Source: Lichenicoccus sp965277665
Lineage (GTDB): Bacteria; Pseudomonadota; Alphaproteobacteria; Acetobacterales; Acetobacteraceae
DNA: 64,000 bases
Assembly: GCF_965277665.1 (NCBI RefSeq)
Contig: NZ_OZ255835.1
Coordinates: forward strand, 3,534,001-3,598,000
Reading direction: 5' to 3'
The notes under the pieces are model-generated. The model was not told the DNA's origin, made no database searches, and saw only the letters and a list, made by a program, of their open reading frames with translations. This document shows, piece after piece, positions 26,724 to 36,131 of the stretch. The translations under genes and the position numbers were made by a program. Position 1 is the first letter of the stretch. Each line of letters begins with the position of its first letter.

Positions 26724-27653
26724 TTGACCGCGACCCGCATCCAGCCGGCGCGTGGCGGGACCGGGCTGACGCTGCGGCAACGCGAGCGGATCGCCGGCGC
26801 GCTGTTCGTGCTGCCCGACCTGCTGGGCCTCTCGCTGTTCGCCTTCCTGCCGATGCTGCTGGCGCTGGGGATCGGCTTCTTCACGGTGGATGGCTTCGGC
26901 AGCTATCGCTTCATCGGGATCGCCAACTATCGCCGGATGCTGCACGACCAGCTGTTCCTGCAGAGCCTGCGCGTAACGCTCGCGTATGTGGCCGCCCTGG
27001 TGCCCGGGCTGTATCTCTCCGGGCTCGCGCTGGCACTCCTGGTGCAGCGACGATCCAGGCTCTCGGGCGTCCTGCGCACCATGTTCTTCATGCCGCAGAT
27101 GGTGAGCCTGGTTGTCGTCGCCATCATCTGGCAGGTGCTGCTGGTCGACAAGCTCGGCATCGTCAGCCAGGGATTGTCGCTGTTCGGCATCGTCAACCTG
27201 TCGCTGCTGGGCGATCCGCGCTTCGCCCTGGCGTCCCTGGTGGTGATCAGCGTCTGGTTCCTGATGGGCTTCTACATGCTGATCTTTCTCGGCGGCCTGC
27301 AGGATATTCCGCGCGACTATTACGAGGCGGCGCGCATGGACGGCGCGACCCCGGTGAAATCGCTGTTCTACATCACGCTGCCGCTGCTGAAACCGACGAG
27401 TTTCTTCGTGCTGCTGGTGTCCGCGGTCGCGGCCGTCGCCGGCAGCCAGGCCTTCGACCTGGTCTATGTGATGACCAAGGGCGGACCGGCAAACTCGACA
27501 TCGTTCGCGATCTACTACATCTACCAGCAGGCGTTCCAATATGGCGAGTTCGGCTATGCCAGCGCCATGGCGACCACTTTGGTGATGATGCTGATGGCGA
27601 TGACGCTGCTGCTGTTCGCGCTCACCCATGGCGGCCGGTTCGAGCATGGCTGA
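26724..27653 (+). CDS. ABC sugar transporter permease, MalF/UgpA type
   Basis: This permease of about 309 residues has six transmembrane helices and the EAA-loop segment YYEAARMDGATPVKSLFYITLPLLKPT that docks the ATPase. TTG 26724 gives a normal N-terminus; a GTG at 26694 overlapping the end of the binding-protein gene is the alternative. Neither has a strong ribosome site. The second permease is separated from it by a structured repeat (27660-27820). No ATPase gene is in the cluster, so a shared MsmX/UgpC-type ATPase elsewhere is implied. Confidence 0.88.
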   Translation: MTATRIQPARGGTGLTLRQRERIAGALFVLPDLLGLSLFAFLPMLLALGIGFFTVDGFGSYRFIGIANYRRMLHDQLFLQSLRVTLAYVAALVPGLYLSGLALALLVQRRSRLSGVLRTMFFMPQMVSLVVVAIIWQVLLVDKLGIVSQGLSLFGIVNLSLLGDPRFALASLVVISVWFLMGFYMLIFLGGLQDIPRDYYEAARMDGATPVKSLFYITLPLLKPTSFFVLLVSAVAAVAGSQAFDLVYVMTKGGPANSTSFAIYYIYQQAFQYGEFGYASAMATTLVMMLMAMTLLLFALTHGGRFEHG

Positions 27654-27659
27654 CCGCCC

Positions 27660-27820
27660 GCTTGAGAATGCTACTACGCCGGCAATCCGACGCGCCTTCC
27701 TGCGCTTCCGGTGCTCACGGCCAAATGGGCCGCTCCGCTCCGGTTCTCGAAAGCCGCGACGGGCGTGCCCCGGCGCAGTCGCACCGAGGCACTCTTGCTC
27801 GGCGTAGCACATTCTCAAGC
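27660..27820 (+). repeat. Structured inverted-repeat element, copy C
   Basis: This 161-bp copy lies between the two permease genes, starting 6 bp after the first one ends. Its ends pair as GCTTGAGAATG with CATTCTCAAGC plus an inner CTACGCCG/CGGCGTAG. They are unrelated in sequence to the ends of copies A and B. The core (ATCCGACGCG, then GTGCTCACGGCC, then GGCCGCTCCGCTCCGG) is clearly homologous. The apical GGCC hairpin and a GGGC-GT-GCCC side hairpin (27661-27670 of the next line, i.e. 27761-27770) are retained. Confidence 0.8.
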
Positions 27821-28670
27821 GAGCGCGGATGCGACTGAGGGTGGTTCGTCCCCGCCAGTCGGTGCTGCGGCCGCGGCACGCGCTTGGAGCCTGGTCGGGC
27901 TGGCGCTCGCCCTGCTCACGGTCGCGCCCATCCTGTGGATGTTCGTCACCGCGTTCAAGCCACAATCCGACGTGTTCTCGCTTGGCGTGACACCATCGCA
28001 CCTGACGTTCGCCAACCTGGTCTATGTCTTCACCCAGGTCGATTTCCTGCGGTTCCTGTTCAACACGTTCTTCGTGTCGGCCACGGTGACCGTCGTGGCC
28101 CTGCTGTTGCACTCGATGGCCGGCTACGCGCTGGCGCGTCTGCGCTTTCCCGGGCGCGAGGTCATCTTCCTCGGCATGTTCTCGACCTTCCTGATCTCGC
28201 TGCCGGTGATCATCGTGCCGCTGTTCATCCTGGTGAAGTCGCTCGGCCTGCTCGACAGCTATGCCGGCCTGATTATCCCCTCGATCTTCAACGCCTTCGG
28301 GATATTCCTGCTGCGGCAGTTCTATCTCTCGTTCCCGCGCGAGCTGGAGGAGGCGGCGCTGATGGATGGCGCCAGCTTCTGGCGTATCTACACCTCGATC
28401 ATCCTGCCGCTGAGCCGTCCGATCCTGGCGGCGCTGGCGATCCTGTTCTTCCTGGCAAACTGGAACTCCTTCCTGTGGCCGCTGACGGTCACCAGCAGCA
28501 AGAACCTGTGGGTGGTGCAGGTCGCCATCGTCAGTTTCCAGGGGCAATATTCCGGCTCCTGGAACTACGTGGTGGCGGCGTCCTCCGTGGTGACCATTCC
28601 CACCATGGTGCTGTTCCTGCTGTTCCAGCGCAGCATCACGGAATCCATCAAGACGTCCGGGCTCAAATAG
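27795..28670 (+). CDS. ABC sugar transporter permease, MalG type, start inside repeat
   Basis: This permease of about 291 residues has six helices and the EAA-loop segment LEEAALMDGASFWRIYTSIILPLSRP. The best start is TTG 27795, preceded by GAGG at the right distance. Both the codon and that ribosome site lie inside structured element C. No ATG or GTG occurs in frame between the element and the first helix, while a GTG at 27711 lies even deeper inside it. The gene therefore seems to use the element for initiation, or else starts from a non-standard codon. It is co-directional with the GH172 gene 2 bp away. Confidence 0.85.
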   Translation: MLGVAHSQASADATEGGSSPPVGAAAAARAWSLVGLALALLTVAPILWMFVTAFKPQSDVFSLGVTPSHLTFANLVYVFTQVDFLRFLFNTFFVSATVTVVALLLHSMAGYALARLRFPGREVIFLGMFSTFLISLPVIIVPLFILVKSLGLLDSYAGLIIPSIFNAFGIFLLRQFYLSFPRELEEAALMDGASFWRIYTSIILPLSRPILAALAILFFLANWNSFLWPLTVTSSKNLWVVQVAIVSFQGQYSGSWNYVVAASSVVTIPTMVLFLLFQRSITESIKTSGLK

Positions 28671-28671
28671 C

Positions 28672-29784
28672 ATGAACGACTTCAACGGTCTCGGCTGCAA
28701 CATGGGCAACCTGTTCCGCCTGTCGAACGCTCGCACGCGCTCGATCTCGCCCGAGAACTTCACCGGCGAGAAGGGCGGCGGCGGGCGCGCGGAGGACGGG
28801 ACCGGCGCGATCCATGCCCGCGGGCTCGGCATCGGCTGGAAGGTCTCGCCGTCGATCCGGATCGAGCCGGGCGAGACGCGATGCCTGGCGGATATCGAGG
28901 GCCCGGGCGCGATCCAGCAGATCTGGATGACGCCGGCGAATGCGCAATGGCGCGACCTGATCCTGCGTATCTTCTGGGATGAGCAGGAGCAGCCCTCGGT
29001 CGAGGTGCCGCTCGGCGATTTCTTCGCATGTGGCTGGAACCGCTACGCGCAGGTGTCGTCGCTTGCGGTCTGCGTCAATCCCGGTCGCGCCTTCAACTGC
29101 TACTGGGAGATGCCGTTCTGCGGCCGCGCCCGGATGACGCTGGAGAACCGCTCACCGGAGCAGCACGCCATCCTCTACTACCAGATCAACTACGTGCTCA
29201 CGCCGCTTCCCGAGGATGCAGCTTATTTCCATGCGCAGTTCAGGCGAAACAACCCGCTGCCGTACAAGCAGGACCATACGATCCTGGATGGCGTGTCGGG
29301 CGCCGGGCAGTATGTCGGCACCTACATGGCCTGGGGGGTGAACAATGCCGGATGGTGGGGCGAGGGCGAGATCAAGTTCTTCCTCGACGGCGATACCGAA
29401 TACCCCACCATCTGCGGCACCGGCACCGAGGACTATTTCTGCGGCGCCTACAATTTCGACAGCGGCACCGTCGACGAGAACTTCCAGCGCTCCTATGTCG
29501 AGTTCACGACGCCCTATGCCGGACTGCCACAGGTCATCCGGCCCGACGGCACCTACAACTCGCAGCAGCGCTTCGGCATGTATCGCTGGCACATCCCGGA
29601 TCCGGTCCGGTTCCAGGCCGATCTGCGCGTCACGATGCAGGCGCTGGGATGGCGCACCGAGCGGGCACAGCGGCGCTACCTGCCGCTGCAGGACGACATC
29701 GCCTCGGTCGCCTACTGGTACCAGACCCTGCCGACACAGAAATTCCCGGCGCTGCCGGACCGCGACACTCTGGAGATCATCTGA
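28672..29784 (+). CDS. GH172 (DUF2961) glycoside hydrolase
   Basis: This is a 370-residue member of DUF2961, now classed as glycoside hydrolase family 172. Conserved family segments are GEGEIKFFLDGD (230-241) and GTGTEDYF (249-256), whose Glu is a candidate catalytic residue. Known GH172 enzymes act on alpha-D-fructofuranosidic bonds (difructose dianhydride I) or on D-arabinofuranosides. No signal peptide is seen, so it would act in the cytoplasm on sugar imported by the upstream ABC system. The start is 2 bp after the permease stop; the end overlaps the next gene as TGATG. Confidence 0.88.
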   Translation: MNDFNGLGCNMGNLFRLSNARTRSISPENFTGEKGGGGRAEDGTGAIHARGLGIGWKVSPSIRIEPGETRCLADIEGPGAIQQIWMTPANAQWRDLILRIFWDEQEQPSVEVPLGDFFACGWNRYAQVSSLAVCVNPGRAFNCYWEMPFCGRARMTLENRSPEQHAILYYQINYVLTPLPEDAAYFHAQFRRNNPLPYKQDHTILDGVSGAGQYVGTYMAWGVNNAGWWGEGEIKFFLDGDTEYPTICGTGTEDYFCGAYNFDSGTVDENFQRSYVEFTTPYAGLPQVIRPDGTYNSQQRFGMYRWHIPDPVRFQADLRVTMQALGWRTERAQRRYLPLQDDIASVAYWYQTLPTQKFPALPDRDTLEII

Positions 29785-31250
29785 TGACGGTCTCGCGCCG
29801 CACCCTGATCGGTGGCTCCGCCGCGGGGATGGTGGCGGCTTCTGCCAATACCGGCATGGCCGGTGACGCCTTCGGGCAGACGACCGCCAATCCGCCCGCC
29901 GCAGAGGGCGATCTCGCCGCCATCAAGGCGTTGATCGATGCCGCGCGGACGCAGGCACCGGAACTCGGAGTCCTGATGGCCCGGCAACTTCCCGGCCTGG
30001 CGCGTGGCGGTGCCGCGTCCGTGCACCGGCCCGCGCAGCCGCCGATCGCGGGTACCACCACGGTGCCGACCACGGCCAGCGGCGACGTGGCGGCGGTCTG
30101 GGGGCAGGAGTTCCTGTTCGCGGTCGCGGCCGGTCAGCCGGCTTCGCTGTCGATCGACTGGCAGCCGCCGGTGCCGATGACCAGGGTTGCCGGCACATCC
30201 TACTGGTTCTCGCTCGAAACCCTGAGGCTCGGCACCACGCACACCTACACGCTGATCGCGGGCGGCCACGAGGTAGGCACCGGCGGGGTCGCCGCCTACA
30301 ATCCGGACAGCTACGAGCAGCCGGGGGTGCCACGCGGCACCCTGTCCGAGCGGCACACCATCCACAGCCGCATCTATCCCGGCATGAGTGCCGACACCTG
30401 GGTCTATGCGAACCCCGGTCTCGATACCACGCGCGGTGCGCCGGTGATGGTCTGGCAGGATGGCGCCCGCTATGTCGGCGCACTCGACCTGGTCAACTAC
30501 CGGCTGCAGGTGGTCACCGACAACCTGGTGGCCAAGCGCCTGATCCCGCCGATGGTGCATGTCCTGGTGGCGCCCGGCACCGGGGGCGAGCAGCAAGTCA
30601 TGCGCTTCGACGGCGACACGCAGGCCAACGAAATGCGCAGCCTGCAATACGACACCGTGTCGGATCGCTACGGGCGCTACATCCAGGGGGAGGTGCTGCC
30701 GCAGGTGGAGCGCACGCACAAGCTCAGGCAGGATGCCTACTCGCGCGCCGCCGCCGGCTTGTCCTCCGGCGCGATCTGCGCCTTCAACATGGCGTGGTTC
30801 AATCCCCAATCCTTCAGCCGGGTGCATTCGAACATCGGCAGCTACACGGCACTGCAATGGCATCCGCAGCTGCACCAGGACGGCGGCAACCTCACCGCGG
30901 ACCGGGTGCGGCGCGAGCAGCGGCGCAATATCCGCATCTGGATGTCGGACGGGATGAACGACCTCGAGGCCGACAGCCACGGCCGAGCCGACCTGTTCGG
31001 CGCGGGGAGCTGGCCGCTGCACAACATCGCGCTGGCCAACGCGCTGAAGCTGCGCGGCTACGATTTCCACTTCCGCTTCGGCGAGGGCACCCATTCGACG
31101 GCGCAGGGTGCCATGGACCTGCCGGAGTCACTCGCCTGGCTCTGGCGCGGCTACGATCCGGACCGGGTCGAGCAAGAGTACGAGCAGGAGCCGGCGGAGC
31201 GCGCGAAACCGATCTTTCGCGTGCGCGTCGCCAATCGAGACGCATGGTGA
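29784..31250 (+). CDS. Exported esterase, enterochelin-esterase/CE1-like
   Basis: This 488-residue alpha/beta-hydrolase has a twin-arginine signal (SRRTLIGGSAAGMVAAS). An N-terminal beta-sandwich (about 80-200), as in enterochelin esterase-like proteins, precedes a CE1-type catalytic domain. Ser327 in GLSSG is the likely nucleophile; WMSDGMNDLE and GEGTHSTAQGAM supply the likely acid and His. Such enzymes remove acyl, feruloyl or acetyl groups from carbohydrates. Its start overlaps the GH172 stop. In this operon it probably de-esterifies the oligosaccharide in the periplasm before uptake, by inference. Confidence 0.82.
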   Translation: MTVSRRTLIGGSAAGMVAASANTGMAGDAFGQTTANPPAAEGDLAAIKALIDAARTQAPELGVLMARQLPGLARGGAASVHRPAQPPIAGTTTVPTTASGDVAAVWGQEFLFAVAAGQPASLSIDWQPPVPMTRVAGTSYWFSLETLRLGTTHTYTLIAGGHEVGTGGVAAYNPDSYEQPGVPRGTLSERHTIHSRIYPGMSADTWVYANPGLDTTRGAPVMVWQDGARYVGALDLVNYRLQVVTDNLVAKRLIPPMVHVLVAPGTGGEQQVMRFDGDTQANEMRSLQYDTVSDRYGRYIQGEVLPQVERTHKLRQDAYSRAAAGLSSGAICAFNMAWFNPQSFSRVHSNIGSYTALQWHPQLHQDGGNLTADRVRREQRRNIRIWMSDGMNDLEADSHGRADLFGAGSWPLHNIALANALKLRGYDFHFRFGEGTHSTAQGAMDLPESLAWLWRGYDPDRVEQEYEQEPAERAKPIFRVRVANRDAW

Positions 31251-31280
31251 TACGCCACCAGAAAGCAGGATGAGGCGCAG

Positions 31281-32225
31281 ATGAAATACCGCAAGCTTGG
31301 CGACAGCGACATCACCGTGTCCGAGATCGCATTCGGGTCATGGCTGACCACATCGGGAGGCGTCGAGAAGCAGACCGCGATCGCCTGCATCCACCGCGCG
31401 CTCGACCGCGGCATCACCCTGATCGATACCGCGAACATCTATGGCCGCGGCATCGCCGAGACGGTGCTGGGCGAGGCGCTGGCCGGCCTGCCGCGCGACA
31501 GCTACGTGCTCGCCACCAAGCTCTACTTCCCGATGACCGACACCGATCGCGGCCTGTCCCGCGCGCAGGTGCGCAAGCAGATCGACGCGTCGCTGGCGCG
31601 CCTGAAGGTCGATCATGTCGACCTCTACCAGTGCCACCGCTATGACAGCGATACGCCGCTCGAGGAGACGATGGAAGCGCTGAGCGAGGTGGTGCGCTCG
31701 GGAAAGGCGCGCACGCTCGGCTTCTCGGAATGGCCGGCGGACCGGATCAGCGCGACGCTGGCGCTGCCCGGGGTGGAGAAATTCGTGTCCAGCCAGCCGC
31801 AATACTCGCTGCTGCACCGCACCCCGGAGGAGCAGGTGATCCCGCTCTGCGCCCGGTCGGGCATCTCGCAGATCGTCTGGTCGCCGCTCGGACAGGGCGT
31901 GCTGACCGGCAAATACGCGCCCGGCGCCGCTGTGCCGTCCGACAGCCGCGCCGCCAACGACGTCATGAACACGGCATTCCGCCGGCAGTGGCTGGAGCCG
32001 CCCGTGCTCGAGGCGGTGCAGGCGCTCAGGCCGCTGGCAGCGCAGGCTGGCCTGACGCTGGCGCAGTTCGCCATCGCCTGGGTGCTGCGCGAGGCGAACG
32101 TCGCCGCCGCCATCATCGGCGCCTCGCGGCCGGACCAGATCGACGAGAACATCGCCGCCTCCGGCCGCGACGTGCCGCCCGGTCTGTTCGCCGAGGCCGA
32201 GCGGATCATCGCCCGCGTGGTTTAG
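31281..32225 (+). CDS. Aldo/keto reductase
   Basis: This is a 314-residue NAD(P)H-dependent TIM-barrel reductase of the voltage-gated-channel-beta-like (YghZ/KCNAB) branch. The catalytic tetrad is D49, Y54, K80 and H119 (LIDTANIYG, ATKLYF, YQCHRYD). The C-terminal IIGASRPDQIDEN binds the cofactor. It ends the LacI-controlled import/hydrolysis operon and may reduce the released sugar aldehyde or ketose. Its 3' end overlaps the convergent GH42 gene by 4 bp. Confidence 0.9.
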   Translation: MKYRKLGDSDITVSEIAFGSWLTTSGGVEKQTAIACIHRALDRGITLIDTANIYGRGIAETVLGEALAGLPRDSYVLATKLYFPMTDTDRGLSRAQVRKQIDASLARLKVDHVDLYQCHRYDSDTPLEETMEALSEVVRSGKARTLGFSEWPADRISATLALPGVEKFVSSQPQYSLLHRTPEEQVIPLCARSGISQIVWSPLGQGVLTGKYAPGAAVPSDSRAANDVMNTAFRRQWLEPPVLEAVQALRPLAAQAGLTLAQFAIAWVLREANVAAAIIGASRPDQIDENIAASGRDVPPGLFAEAERIIARVV

Positions 32226-34369
32226 GCCGCTTGCTGGAGCACCGCGCAGCCATAGGGCTCCAGCACGAGCCGCCCGCGATCGAGCACTCGGCCGGTGACG
32301 AGATCGGTTCCGGCCGGAACCGAGGCGAGCGCCACGGGACCCGCGCGCGTGTTCAGGATGAAGAGCAGTCGCGAGCCGTCCCGCTCCCGGCACGTCACCT
32401 CGACCCCCGGCGGCAGATCGGCGAGCAGCGGCTCGACGCCGGCTGCCTCGAACAGCGGCGCGAACAGCGCGGCGGTCAGCTCCGGGGTCAGCAGGGTTCC
32501 GGCATACACGACCGTGCCGCGTCCGTTCCGCCGCCGCGTGATCGCCGGCGTGCCGGCCAGGAAGCGGCTGTTCCAGCGCCCGAGGATCTCGGTGCCGTCG
32601 TCCGGAGCAAGCTCCTCGTACCACCAGCCAGCCGGCACCTGCTCATGGCCGATGGTGATCGCGTGCCGCCTGCGCGACGACTCCGCCGGCCTGCCCGCGG
32701 CATGGGCAGGAGTGTCGATATCGGACTGCAGGGCCGGCGCATCCGGCGGCGGCAGCGGCCCGAACTCGACCACTGCGGTGCCGCACAGGGCACGCAGCTC
32801 GCCCGGCGGCGTGTCCGCGATCATGTGGTTGTCCGGCGTGTGCGCCCCTGTGCGCGCGCCCACCACCAGAGTGCCACCGTCCTCGACGAAGCGGGCGAGG
32901 AGCGGCGTCCAGCGCGGTTCCCACATCACCCAGTGCGGCACGAAATAGAGCTTCAGCCGCCCGATCGCGTCCTCGGGATGCACGAAGCCGCACGAAATTC
33001 CCCGCTCGTAGCAGTAGCGATGCAGCGGAATTGCCGCATCCTGCGGTGTCGGCAGGCCGAGGGAGTAGGCCTTGATCGCCTCCTCCTGTTCGAAGTCGGG
33101 GCCGGCGATTCCCACATCGAGACTGACGCTGGTGCCGAGGACCGCCGAGGCCATCCGGCCGACCTCGTGCGCGAACCGGCTCGCCTCGGCGTAGCGTCGT
33201 CTGCACTGGTCGTCGTGGTCGAGGATCCCCATCCAGTAGATCTCGGCGCCGAAATGGGCGGGACGCCAGCGGAAGAACATCACTCCGTCGGCACCGCGCG
33301 CGATCGACGAGTAGGCCATCCGCCGCATCTCGCCCGGCTCCGGCACCACGGTCGCGAAGCCCGGCTGGCTGCCGAACCCGCTCTGCTGCTCCGGCACCAG
33401 CATGTTGCCGGCGGCGCCACGGACGAGATCGATATGCAGCGCTTGCAGGAACGCGTGGCCCTCGCGCAGCCGCTCGTCCTTGAGGAACGGATAGATGTCG
33501 TAGCCGAGGAAATCGAGGTCGCGCGCAAAGTCGCCGCGCATGTCGATGTCACGGATGACACCGATATTGTGGGTGATGAACCAGTCCGGGTTCACCGAGC
33601 GCAGGATCTCGACCTGGTCGCGCTGGAACATGGCGGTCGCATGCGCGAGGTAGCGGTGGTAGTCGAGCACTTGCGTCGGATTCGAGGCCACCGGCGTCAT
33701 CGGGTACGGCAGCTCGACCTGCTCGAAGTCGTCGTAGTCCTGCGCCCAGAACCGACCGCCCCAGGCCAGGTTGAGACGCTCGATCCGAGCGTAGCGGTCG
33801 CGCAGGAAGCTGCGGAAGCCGGCGGTCGCCGACGGCGAGAAGCTCTCCGAATACGACGTGTTGAGCTCGTTGTCGGTCTGCCACCCGATGATGTCGGGAT
33901 TGGCGCGGTAGTGCTGCGCCATCGCGCCGGTGATGCGCCGGCTATGCTCGCGGAAGTGCTGGTTGGTGGTGTCGGCATGCTGCCGTGACCCGTGCCGGTG
34001 CGTGGTCCCCGCTGCGGTCACCCGGAGCAGATCGGGTTCCGACGCCGTCAGCCATCGCGGCGGGGTTGCCGTCGGTGTGCACATCAGGGTCCGCACGCCA
34101 CGCGAGCCGAATACCGCGATCGCTTCGTCAAACAAGCCGAAATCGAACTGCCCGAGCGCCGGCTCGAACAGGTTCCAGGCGAATTCGCCCATCCGGACGA
34201 CGTTGAAACCGGCGTCCGCGATGCGGTCTGCGTCGCGCTCGAGAAAACTGCGATCGACATGCTCCGGATAGTGCGGCACGCCCAGGAGGAACGTGTCGAG
34301 CGGCATCGGCCGCCAGGCGGAGAGGCTTCGTTCGGTCTTTTTCATCTTTGTTCCGTTGACTTGCTTCAT
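32222..34369 (-). CDS. GH42 beta-galactosidase
   Basis: This 715-residue GH42 enzyme has the three-part layout of the family. A TIM barrel (about 25-420) holds the acid/base E168 in TDNELN and the nucleophile E327 in PEQQSG. A trimerisation domain and a C-terminal small beta domain follow. No signal peptide is visible, so it acts in the cytoplasm, hydrolysing terminal beta-galactose or alpha-L-arabinopyranose. Its ATG overlaps the stop of the upstream permease. It is the last gene of the second LacI/ABC cluster and converges with the first. Confidence 0.93.
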   Translation of the reverse strand: MKQVNGTKMKKTERSLSAWRPMPLDTFLLGVPHYPEHVDRSFLERDADRIADAGFNVVRMGEFAWNLFEPALGQFDFGLFDEAIAVFGSRGVRTLMCTPTATPPRWLTASEPDLLRVTAAGTTHRHGSRQHADTTNQHFREHSRRITGAMAQHYRANPDIIGWQTDNELNTSYSESFSPSATAGFRSFLRDRYARIERLNLAWGGRFWAQDYDDFEQVELPYPMTPVASNPTQVLDYHRYLAHATAMFQRDQVEILRSVNPDWFITHNIGVIRDIDMRGDFARDLDFLGYDIYPFLKDERLREGHAFLQALHIDLVRGAAGNMLVPEQQSGFGSQPGFATVVPEPGEMRRMAYSSIARGADGVMFFRWRPAHFGAEIYWMGILDHDDQCRRRYAEASRFAHEVGRMASAVLGTSVSLDVGIAGPDFEQEEAIKAYSLGLPTPQDAAIPLHRYCYERGISCGFVHPEDAIGRLKLYFVPHWVMWEPRWTPLLARFVEDGGTLVVGARTGAHTPDNHMIADTPPGELRALCGTAVVEFGPLPPPDAPALQSDIDTPAHAAGRPAESSRRRHAITIGHEQVPAGWWYEELAPDDGTEILGRWNSRFLAGTPAITRRRNGRGTVVYAGTLLTPELTAALFAPLFEAAGVEPLLADLPPGVEVTCRERDGSRLLFILNTRAGPVALASVPAGTDLVTGRVLDRGRLVLEPYGCAVLQQAA

Positions 34370-35244
34370 TTGACGCCACCGGCGGCGAGGCCGCCCTGCC
34401 AGAAGCGCTGCAATCCGACAAAGGCGAGCAGGACGGGAACCACCGCAAGCAGCGAGCCCGTCATGACCAGCGGGAAGATCGCCTGCGACCCGCCGCCAGC
34501 GCTCGCCGCCTGGTACCAGGAGGCGAGGCCGACGGTGGCCGGGAACAGGCTCGGCGTGCTGAGCACGACGAGCGGCAGGAAGTAGTTGTTCCAGGTGGCA
34601 ACGAAGGAGAGCAGCAGCACGGTCACCGCGGCAGGCGTCATCAGCGGGAATGCGATGGTCGCGAACACGCGGAACTCGCCGGCGCCATCGAGGCGCGCGG
34701 CATCGAGCAGGTCCTGCGGTACCGCCTGCTCGACATAGACCCGCATCAGATAGACGCCGAGCGGGAACACCAGCGACGGCAGGATGACCGCGAACGGCGT
34801 ATCGACCAGTCCGATCTTGCTGAGCAGGAGAAAGATCGGGATCGTGAGCGCGGTCTGCGGGATCATGACGGCGCCGAGCACGATGGCGAACAGCAGCGAC
34901 CGTCCGCGAAAGCGGTAGCGCGCAAAGGCGTAGCCGCCGGCGCTGCAGAGGATCGTGGCCCCGATCGCGGCGACGCCGGAATAGAGCGCCGTGTTGGCCA
35001 GCCAGCGGGCAAAGATGCCGCCGTCGAAGCGGAACACGTCCCGGATGTTTCCGAGCAGTGCAAACCGGTGTCCGAAGGCAAAACCGAACGTGCCGAACAG
35101 GTCGGTCTGTGTCTTGGTCGAGGCGATCAGGAGATAGCCGAGTGGCAGCATCGTGTAGAGGGCGAGGAGAGAGAGGAATGCCGTCCCGGTCAGTCGCGAG
35201 CGCCGATAGCCGGCGGAACCCGGCGAGGCGCCGACCATCGTCAT
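34366..35244 (-). CDS. ABC sugar transporter permease, MalG type
   Basis: This 292-residue inner-membrane permease has six helices and the EAA-loop region LLDAARLDGAGEFRVFATIAFPLMTPAA. The start ATG overlaps the TGA of the partner permease, and the stop overlaps the GH42 start, so translation is coupled throughout. It belongs to the second galactoside-type importer, which also lacks an ATPase gene. Confidence 0.92.
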   Translation of the reverse strand: MTMVGASPGSAGYRRSRLTGTAFLSLLALYTMLPLGYLLIASTKTQTDLFGTFGFAFGHRFALLGNIRDVFRFDGGIFARWLANTALYSGVAAIGATILCSAGGYAFARYRFRGRSLLFAIVLGAVMIPQTALTIPIFLLLSKIGLVDTPFAVILPSLVFPLGVYLMRVYVEQAVPQDLLDAARLDGAGEFRVFATIAFPLMTPAAVTVLLLSFVATWNNYFLPLVVLSTPSLFPATVGLASWYQAASAGGGSQAIFPLVMTGSLLAVVPVLLAFVGLQRFWQGGLAAGGVK

Positions 35245-36131
35245 GCGGACGCGTCCTTCTCTCGCGTGCCCAGCATGAAGATGTAGGAGATCACCGCGAT
35301 CAGGGCGCCGAGCACGAAGGAGACCGCGGCGGAGTAGTTGTATTGCTGATCGGTGAAGGCCAGCGCATAGGCATACAGATTCGGCGTATAGTGGTCGCCG
35401 ATGACGCTCGGTGCGACGGCATGCATCAATTGCGGCTCGTTGAAGAGTTGCAGCGTGCCGATGATCGAGAAGATGACGGTCAGCAGCAGCGCGCCGCGGA
35501 TTGCCGGCACCTTGACCAGCAGTGCCGTCTGCCATGGCGTTGCACCATCCATCGCGGCCGCCTCCGGCAGTTCATGCGGAACCGCCTGCAGCGCCGAGTA
35601 CAGGATAATCATGTTGTAGCCGGTATATTCCCAGGTCACGACGTTGGCGAGCGAGCACAGCATCCAGCGCGACGACAGGAAATCCGGCGCGGTGAGACCC
35701 GCCAGCTGGGCGGCCTGGGCGAACGGACCGAAGCTGCGTCCGTAGAGATAGCCCCAGATCAGGGTCGCCACGACGCTGGGCACGGCATAGGGAACAAAGA
35801 AGGCCAGCCGGAAGCTGCGCCGCAGAAAGACCGTGCCGCGGTCGAGCACCAGGGCGATCGCGAGCGCCAGGCCGAGCATCACCGGCACCTGGAGCGCGCC
35901 GAACAGGAGCATGTGCCAGACGCCCTGCCAGAAGGCTCCGTCCGAGAGGACGTCGGCATAGTTCGCGATGCCGCTGAACCGCGTGCCACCGGCCAGGGTG
36001 TCGCGGTAGAGGCTGAGGAACAGCGCGTAGCCGAGGGGAACCACCAGGAACGCCGTGAACAGGAGCAGGAACGGTGCCAGCAGCAGGAACGGGGCCGCCA
36101 TCGATCCGGGCTGGCGCGCCCATGCGGCCAT
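35241..36131 (-). CDS. ABC sugar transporter permease, MalF type
   Basis: This is a 296-residue permease with six helices and the EAA-loop segment LPEAAAMDGATPWQTALLVKVPAIRG. It is linked by ATGA overlaps to the binding-protein gene upstream and the MalG-type permease downstream. Together they form the membrane channel of the second LacI-controlled sugar importer. Confidence 0.92.
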   Translation of the reverse strand: MAAWARQPGSMAAPFLLLAPFLLLFTAFLVVPLGYALFLSLYRDTLAGGTRFSGIANYADVLSDGAFWQGVWHMLLFGALQVPVMLGLALAIALVLDRGTVFLRRSFRLAFFVPYAVPSVVATLIWGYLYGRSFGPFAQAAQLAGLTAPDFLSSRWMLCSLANVVTWEYTGYNMIILYSALQAVPHELPEAAAMDGATPWQTALLVKVPAIRGALLLTVIFSIIGTLQLFNEPQLMHAVAPSVIGDHYTPNLYAYALAFTDQQYNYSAAVSFVLGALIAVISYIFMLGTREKDASA

